From contig JAEWIF010000038.1 of NCBI GenBank assembly GCA_023387335.1, positions 61,688-125,687 on the forward strand: a stretch of DNA of 64,000 bases, given 5' to 3'. The translations under genes and the position numbers were made by a program. Shown piece by piece: positions 60,035 through 64,000 of this stretch. The first letter of the stretch is position 1, and every line of letters begins with the position of its first letter. The notes beneath the pieces were generated by a model. That model saw nothing but the letters and a program-made list of their open reading frames with translations, was not told where the DNA came from and searched no databases. This DNA comes from Pseudomonadota bacterium. Its GTDB lineage: Bacteria; Pseudomonadota; Gammaproteobacteria; Burkholderiales; Burkholderiaceae_C.

Positions 60035-61009
60035 ATGGACCCCACCCCCTTGCAGGATTCCGAACCCGCCGCCGCGCCGGCGGTGCCGCACCTGGCGGCC
60101 AAGGCGCGGCTGCTGCTGCTCTTCACCGTTCTGCTCATCGGCGCGGCGGTGCTCTTTCTTCTCTACGCGCGCGGCGTGTTCGAGCCGACGCAGCGTCTCG
60201 TGCTCACCACGGACGACTCCGAAGGCGTCGCGGTCGGCATGGACATGACGTTCTCGGGCTTTCCGATCGGTCGCGTGCGCCGGGTCGAGCTCGGGCCGAC
60301 CGGCGAGGTCCGCATCCTGATCGACGTCGCCAGCAAGGACGCCCACTGGCTGCGCACCAGCAGCATCTTCACGCTGGTCCGCGGCCTGGTCGGCGGCACG
60401 ACCATCCGTGCGTACAGCGGCGTGCTGACCGATCCTGCGTTGCCCGCCGACGCCGAGCGGCCCGTGCTGCGCGGCGATGCCACGGCCGAACTGCCGCGCG
60501 TGATCGCCTCGGCGCGCGAGGTGCTCGAGAACCTCACGGCGATCACGGCCAACGACGCCGCGCTGCGCAACAGCGTGGCGAACCTCCAGGCCGTCACCGA
60601 GAAACTCAAGGGGCCGCAGGGCGCGCTGCACGTGCTGTTCGGCAACGAGGCCGACGCGCGCAAGGTGGTCGCGACGCTGGAGCGCACCAACGCGCTGCTG
60701 GCCCGCTTCGACACCCTGGCCGCCAAGGCCGACACGCAGGTGTTCGGCCCCGAGGGCGTGGTGCGCGAGGCGCGCGCCACCGTCGTCCAGCTCAACGGCT
60801 TGCTGGCCGATACGCGGGCCAGCCTGAAGAAGATCGACGCCGTGCTGGTCGAGGCGCAGGCGGTGGGGGCCAACGTGCGCGGCGCCACCCAGGACCTGGG
60901 CGCGCTGCGCGGCGACGTCGAGGCCAACCTGCGCAAGATCGATTCGCTGATCAACGAGATCAACCGCAAGTGGCCGTTCTCGCGCGAGACGGAGATCAAG
61001 CTGCCATGA
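60035..61009 (+). CDS. mlaD: MlaD-family MCE protein
   Basis: 324 residues. One N-terminal membrane anchor (LLLFTVLLIGAAVLFLLYAR about 25-46), then the MCE domain about 50-150 (GVAVGMDMTFSGFPIGRVRR, TSSIFTLVRGLVGGTTIRAY) followed by a long coiled-coil helix region (VVATLERTNALLARFDTLAA). Such proteins form hexameric rings or needles handling lipids in the periplasm. The MlaE permease lies 18 bp before, and a lipoprotein gene overlaps by ATGA after. Confidence 0.88.
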   Translation: MDPTPLQDSEPAAAPAVPHLAAKARLLLLFTVLLIGAAVLFLLYARGVFEPTQRLVLTTDDSEGVAVGMDMTFSGFPIGRVRRVELGPTGEVRILIDVASKDAHWLRTSSIFTLVRGLVGGTTIRAYSGVLTDPALPADAERPVLRGDATAELPRVIASAREVLENLTAITANDAALRNSVANLQAVTEKLKGPQGALHVLFGNEADARKVVATLERTNALLARFDTLAAKADTQVFGPEGVVREARATVVQLNGLLADTRASLKKIDAVLVEAQAVGANVRGATQDLGALRGDVEANLRKIDSLINEINRKWPFSRETEIKLP

Positions 61010-61647
61010 AGCGCGCCTGCATCGCCCTGGCGGCCGTCGTGCTCGCCGCCTGCGGGAGCAAGCCGCAGGCGCCCGACTGGCAGATGAACGCGCATGGGGC
61101 GCTGGAGCGCTTCGAGCAGGCCTGGCTGACGGGGCTGACGCGCGCGGCGGACGCGGAGTTCGCTCGTGCGCGGCGCGAGCTCGCGGCGACGGCGGATGCG
61201 ACGCTCGTGGCGCGAGCCGAGCTCACGCGCTGCGCGGTGCAGGTGGCCAGCCTGGTGTTCGAGCCCTGCGCGGGATTCGAGGCGCTGCGCGCGGACGCCG
61301 CGCCGGCGGAGCGCGCGTATGCCGACTACCTGCAGGGCGCGCGCGTGTCGCCGGAGCTGCTGCCGGCGCAGCACCGCGCCGTGGCCGGCGGCGCCGCGGA
61401 TGCCAAGGCCGTGCAGGCCATCGAGGATCCGCTGTCGCGACTGGTCGCGGCGGGCGTGCTGCTGCGCTCGGAGCGGGGCTCGCCGGAGTTGATGCAACTG
61501 GCGTCCGACACTGCATCGCGCCAGGGCTGGCGCCGGCCGCTGCTGGCCTGGCTGGGCGCGCAACTGCAGCTGGCCGAGCGGCGGGGCGCTCAGGACGAGG
61601 CCGATCGACTGCGGCGCCGCATCGCGTTGGCTTCGACGCCGAGCTGA
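61006..61647 (+). CDS. Putative lipoprotein of the mla-like locus
   Basis: 213 residues. Lipoprotein signal peptide with lipobox LAAC (MKRACIALAAVVLAACGSKP; Cys16). The mature chain is a helical repeat-like protein rich in Ala, Arg and Glu (EFARARRELAATADATLVAR, AERRGAQDEADRLRRRIALA), resembling tetratricopeptide-type helices but with no clear TPR consensus. Coupled to mlaD by ATGA. An outer-membrane partner of the MCE system is suggested, as in other mla-like loci. Confidence 0.75.
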   Translation: MKRACIALAAVVLAACGSKPQAPDWQMNAHGALERFEQAWLTGLTRAADAEFARARRELAATADATLVARAELTRCAVQVASLVFEPCAGFEALRADAAPAERAYADYLQGARVSPELLPAQHRAVAGGAADAKAVQAIEDPLSRLVAAGVLLRSERGSPELMQLASDTASRQGWRRPLLAWLGAQLQLAERRGAQDEADRLRRRIALASTPS

Positions 61648-61654
61648 CGCGTCC

Positions 61655-62263
61655 TCAGCGCCGGTTCGACGGCGTGCGGAAGGTGATCGAGTAGCGCAGC
61701 GACTTCGTCGGCGACACGCTGTGCTGCCACTCCCAGCGGGCGGGTCCGCGCAGCAGGTAGATGGAGCGCGGGGCGACGGTCAGCTTGACCACGTCGGCGC
61801 GCTTGGGCTCCTTGGGCGGGTACGGGCGGAAGCGCAGCACCGCGTCGTTCAGCAGGGAGATGCCGACCACGTCCTCGAAGTCCGGCACGTCGCGGTGCCA
61901 GCCGAGCGGCGTGCCGGGGCGGTACTCGGCCACCAGGGCCTGCGTGAAGCGATCCGGCGTGATGCCCAGCCAGCCAGCCGCCTTCTCGCGCAGCGGCTGC
62001 AGCCAGGCGGGGATGGGCGCGGACTCGTTCAGCCGCTGGGCGCTGAAGTCGTACTGCCCGCCATAGCTGACCACGCGGCGCAGGGCGGTGAAGCCCTGGT
62101 ACTTCATCGGGGCGAGCGGCAGCGCCTCGATGTCGCGCAGCAGGGCGGCTTCCTCTTCGGGGGTGAGGAAGTCCAGTTCGTAGCGCATGCCCGATGGCAG
62201 CGGCGCGGGAAGCGGAGCACCGAAGAGATCGGTCTGGGACGGCACCAACCCAGTGTGGCGCAC
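61655..62263 (-). CDS. alkB: AlkB-type 2-oxoglutarate/Fe(II) dioxygenase
   Basis: 202 residues (GTG start; a GTG at about 62245 is an alternative). Repairs alkylated bases by oxidative demethylation. The iron-binding HxD is in LGWHRDVPDFEDVVGISLLN, the distal histidine in WQHSVSPTKSLRYSITFR, and the 2-oxoglutarate-binding arginine follows in RYSITFR. PMKYQGFTALRRVVSYGGQY is the usual nucleotide-recognition lid. It looks closer to the short AlkB/ALKBH2-type group than to Ada-linked AlkB of Enterobacteria. Confidence 0.9.
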   Translation of the reverse strand: MRHTGLVPSQTDLFGAPLPAPLPSGMRYELDFLTPEEEAALLRDIEALPLAPMKYQGFTALRRVVSYGGQYDFSAQRLNESAPIPAWLQPLREKAAGWLGITPDRFTQALVAEYRPGTPLGWHRDVPDFEDVVGISLLNDAVLRFRPYPPKEPKRADVVKLTVAPRSIYLLRGPARWEWQHSVSPTKSLRYSITFRTPSNRR

Positions 62264-62292
62264 AAATAAAAAGCCCGGCCGAAGCCGGGCTT
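62264..62292 (-). terminator. Rho-independent terminator of the histone-like gene
   Basis: On the minus strand AAGCCCGGC-TTCG-GCCGGGCTT followed by TTTATTT. Nine perfect pairs and a TTCG loop. It lies directly downstream of the Lys/Ala-rich gene and upstream of alkB, separating the two. Confidence 0.92.
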
Positions 62293-62315
62293 GGGTCGAA
62301 GCGCTAACTGCCGCT

Positions 62316-62804
62316 TCAGGGCTTGGAAGCCGTCGGGAAAGGCCAGGCGGCCTGCGGGTTCAGAGTGGTCTGCGCCGCAGGAGCCGCGGTCGCGGCTGGC
62401 GCAGCCGCGGGCTTGGCAGCAGGGGCTTTGGCGGCCTTTTTCGCAGCCGGCTTTTTCGCAGCCTTCTTCGCAGCCTTTTTCGCAGGCGCTTTCTTGGCGG
62501 CCTTCTTGGCGCCAGTCTTCTTCGCCGCCGCTTTCTTCGCCGGGGCCTTTTTCGCCGCGGTTTTCTTCGCAGCGGCCTTCTTCGCCGGGGCCTTCTTGGC
62601 AGCGGCCTTGCGAGCCGGCGCCTTCTTCGCGGCGGTCTTGCGCGCCGGGGCCTTCTTGGCAGCGGCCTTCTTCGCCGGAGCCTTCTTCGCTGCGGCCTTC
62701 TTGGCCGGGGCCTTCTTGGCGGTGGCCTTCTTCGCCGGCGCCTTCTTGGCGGCGGCCTTCTTCGCCGGAGCTTTCTTCGCGGCGGCTTTCTTCGCAGTTG
62801 CCAT
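62316..62804 (-). CDS. Histone H1-like Lys/Ala/Pro-rich DNA-binding protein
   Basis: 162 residues. About residues 1-125 are repeats of AAKKAPAKKA(A/P)-type units (start MATAKKAAAKKAPAKKAAAK), followed by an Ala/Pro-rich tail ending QAAWPFPTASKP. Composition and repeats match bacterial histone H1-like/AlgP-like nucleoid proteins. The DNA itself is a tandem array of GCC/TTCTTC-type units, prone to slippage. I chose ATG 62804, seven bases after AGGAG; an earlier ATG at 62810 is too close. Terminated by the hairpin at 62264-62292. Confidence 0.9.
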   Translation of the reverse strand: MATAKKAAAKKAPAKKAAAKKAPAKKATAKKAPAKKAAAKKAPAKKAAAKKAPARKTAAKKAPARKAAAKKAPAKKAAAKKTAAKKAPAKKAAAKKTGAKKAAKKAPAKKAAKKAAKKPAAKKAAKAPAAKPAAAPAATAAPAAQTTLNPQAAWPFPTASKP

Positions 62805-62822
62805 TTCCATTCTCCTGTTCAA

Positions 62823-63002
62823 GTTGACATCAACATCAACGAAAGAAGCACTAACTGCCTTGTTGGTGGCAGCTAGCGATCCATGCGGTTGGGCCGGAGC
62901 CCAGCCGTATGAACACCGTAACCCGCAGGGCGCCGACCTCTTTGGGGCCGGTCTGCCGTGCGGGCGTAAATCACGAACTCAAACCTACTTCGCAGTTGCC
63001 TT
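62823..63002 (-). promoter_or_regulatory. Gene-free 180-bp interval between nrdB and the histone-like gene
   Basis: Contains GTTGATGTTGATGTCAAC-type short repeats immediately upstream of the histone-like gene (about 62825-62842) and a 12-bp hairpin with two wobble-type mismatches, ATGCGGTTGGGC/GCCCAGCCGTAT (62883-62910). The latter may be a weak terminator for nrdB or part of the histone-gene leader. No convincing -35/-10 was found. Confidence 0.35.
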
Positions 63003-64000
63003 TCAATCCCAGGAAAGGGCGCCACCCGACTGGTATTCGATTACGCGGGTTTCGAAGAAATTGCGCTCTTTCTTCAGATCGATCATCTCGCTCATCCACG
63101 GGAAGGGGTTCTCCTCATTCGGGAACAGCGCTTCCAGGCCGATCTGCGTGGCGCGCCGGTTGGCGATGTAGCGCAGGTAGCCCTTGAACATGGATGCGTT
63201 GAGGCCCAGCACGCCACGCGGCATGGTGTCCTCGGCATAGCGGTATTCGAGCTCGACGGCCTTCATGAACAGGCCGCGGATCTCGGCCTTGAAGTCGGCC
63301 GTCCACAGGTGCGGGTTCTCCAGCTTGAGCTGGTTGATCAGGTCGATGCCGAAGTTGCAGTGCATCGACTCGTCCCGCAGGATGTACTGGTACTGCTCGG
63401 CAGCACCGGTCATCTTGTTCTGCCGGCCCAGCGCCAGGATCTGGGTGAAGCCGACGTAGAAGAAGAGGCCTTCCATCAGGCAGGCGAAGACGATCAGGCT
63501 CTTGAGCAGCGTCTGGTCGTTCTCCGGCGTGCCGGTGTGGAAGTTGGGATCCATGATCGCGCCGATGAACGGGATCAGGAACTCGTCCTTCTCGCGGATC
63601 GACTGGACCTCGTTGTACGCGTTGAAGATCTCGGACTCGTCGAGGCCGAGCGACTCCACGATGTACTGGTAGGCGTGGGTGTGGATTGCTTCCTCGAACG
63701 CCTGGCGCAGCAGAAACTGCCGGCACTCGGGAGCCGTGATGTGCCGGTAGGTGCCCAGCACGATGTTGTTGGCGGCCAGCGAGTCGGCGGTGACGAAGAA
63801 GCCGAGGTTGCGCTTGATGATGCGGCGCTCGTCCTCGGTCAGGCCGTTGGGGTCCTTCCACAACGCGATGTCACGCGTCATGTTCACTTCCTGCGGCATC
63901 CAGTGGTTGGCGCAGGTGGCGAGGTACTTCTCCCAGGCCCACTTGTACTTGAACGGCACCAGCTGGTTGACGTCGGTCTGGCCGTTGATGATGCGCTTGT
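63003..64000 (-). CDS. nrdB: Ribonucleotide reductase beta subunit, 5' end cut
   Basis: About 332 codons visible; reading continues beyond 64000, as the frame upstream of position 63959 (KRIINGQTDVNQLV) is protein-like and only an internal GTG is present. Class I R2 protein: the di-iron ligands and radical tyrosine fall in FVTADSLAANN, EEAIHTHAYQYI (E-x2-H-x3-Y) and YILRDESMHCNFGIDLINQL. It generates the tyrosyl radical for dNTP synthesis. The C-terminus ending VIEYQSGGALSWD is complete and fits the NrdA-docking tail. nrdA is presumably upstream, outside the window. Confidence 0.95.
   Translation of the reverse strand, partial: KRIINGQTDVNQLVPFKYKWAWEKYLATCANHWMPQEVNMTRDIALWKDPNGLTEDERRIIKRNLGFFVTADSLAANNIVLGTYRHITAPECRQFLLRQAFEEAIHTHAYQYIVESLGLDESEIFNAYNEVQSIREKDEFLIPFIGAIMDPNFHTGTPENDQTLLKSLIVFACLMEGLFFYVGFTQILALGRQNKMTGAAEQYQYILRDESMHCNFGIDLINQLKLENPHLWTADFKAEIRGLFMKAVELEYRYAEDTMPRGVLGLNASMFKGYLRYIANRRATQIGLEALFPNEENPFPWMSEMIDLKKERNFFETRVIEYQSGGALSWD

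Noticed and set aside
59011..61647. An 878-codon plus-strand frame joining three genes.
   Set aside because: Only the last 213 codons (lipoprotein) look like protein; the rest is out of frame with MlaE and MlaD.
62323..63171. Ala/Phe-rich frame on the plus strand opposite the H1-like gene.
   Set aside because: It is the complement of the Lys/Ala repeat; the hydrophobic pattern FFAAAFFAGAF is a codon artefact, not a membrane protein.

Overview
The window is a 64 kb stretch of high-GC, densely packed chromosome. It looks like a betaproteobacterium of the order Burkholderiales, most probably Comamonadaceae (Ramlibacter/Variovorax-like). The basis is inference from content: three orphan Bug/TctC binding proteins, a 2-aminobenzoate-CoA ligase with its MarR regulator, a DUF1840 gene, an FMN-riboswitch-led ribB, NodI/NodJ-like export genes, Csu-like fimbriae, and a C-rich/G-rich intergenic palindrome that I recall from this family. 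No rRNA, tRNA, CRISPR array, insertion sequence or phage gene was seen.

Layout. 1-1472: the start of a groES-groEL operon on the minus strand, cut by the window edge, with a CIRCE operator and a sigma32-like promoter. 1606-12075: a plus-strand locus of five secreted DUF11-type beta-sandwich proteins, one of them a 1869-residue protein with a predicted outer-membrane beta-barrel; this is the least familiar system here. 12040-18303: ribB with FMN riboswitch, a DMT exporter, a 5'-nucleotidase, a lone gspF, and an aminobenzoate-CoA ligase/MarR pair. 18405-23455: cfa, DUF1840, two Bug proteins, a PaaK-like ligase. 23487-30641: a complete branched-chain-type ABC importer (livF, livK-like, livM, livH, livG) with an acyl-CoA synthetase at its head and a cluster of four hairpins inside. 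30699-32268: a Crp/Fnr-type regulator and an rRNA pseudouridine synthase. 32288-37807: a Csu-like chaperone-usher fimbria operon. 37974-40521: a small membrane protein and an OmpR-type two-component system. 40920-45225: htpG with its own sigma32-like promoter, a third Bug protein divergent from an FAH-family hydrolase, and a glycine-rich lipoprotein. 45233-48346: SrkA-like kinase, DUF2855, ohr/ohrR. 48479-52898: hemerythrin, PNPOx-GAF protein, PNPOx protein, NodIJ-like exporter. 52964-58108: psd, amn, a small 86-residue protein, gor, a LysR regulator. 58214-61647: a PNPOx-family protein, then mlaE, mlaD and a lipoprotein without an ATPase gene. 61655-64000: alkB, a histone-H1-like gene and the 3' part of nrdB.

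How the genes work together. Heat-shock control is visible twice (groESL and htpG share CTTGAAA, a 12-nt spacer and a C-rich -10). Aromatic and organic-acid use is a second theme: two acyl-CoA ligases and a PaaK-like protein surround a Liv-type importer, and a third ligase has its own MarR switch. Surface structures are a third: the DUF11 locus and the Csu-like pilus. Many operon neighbours overlap as ATGA or GTGA, which implies translational coupling.
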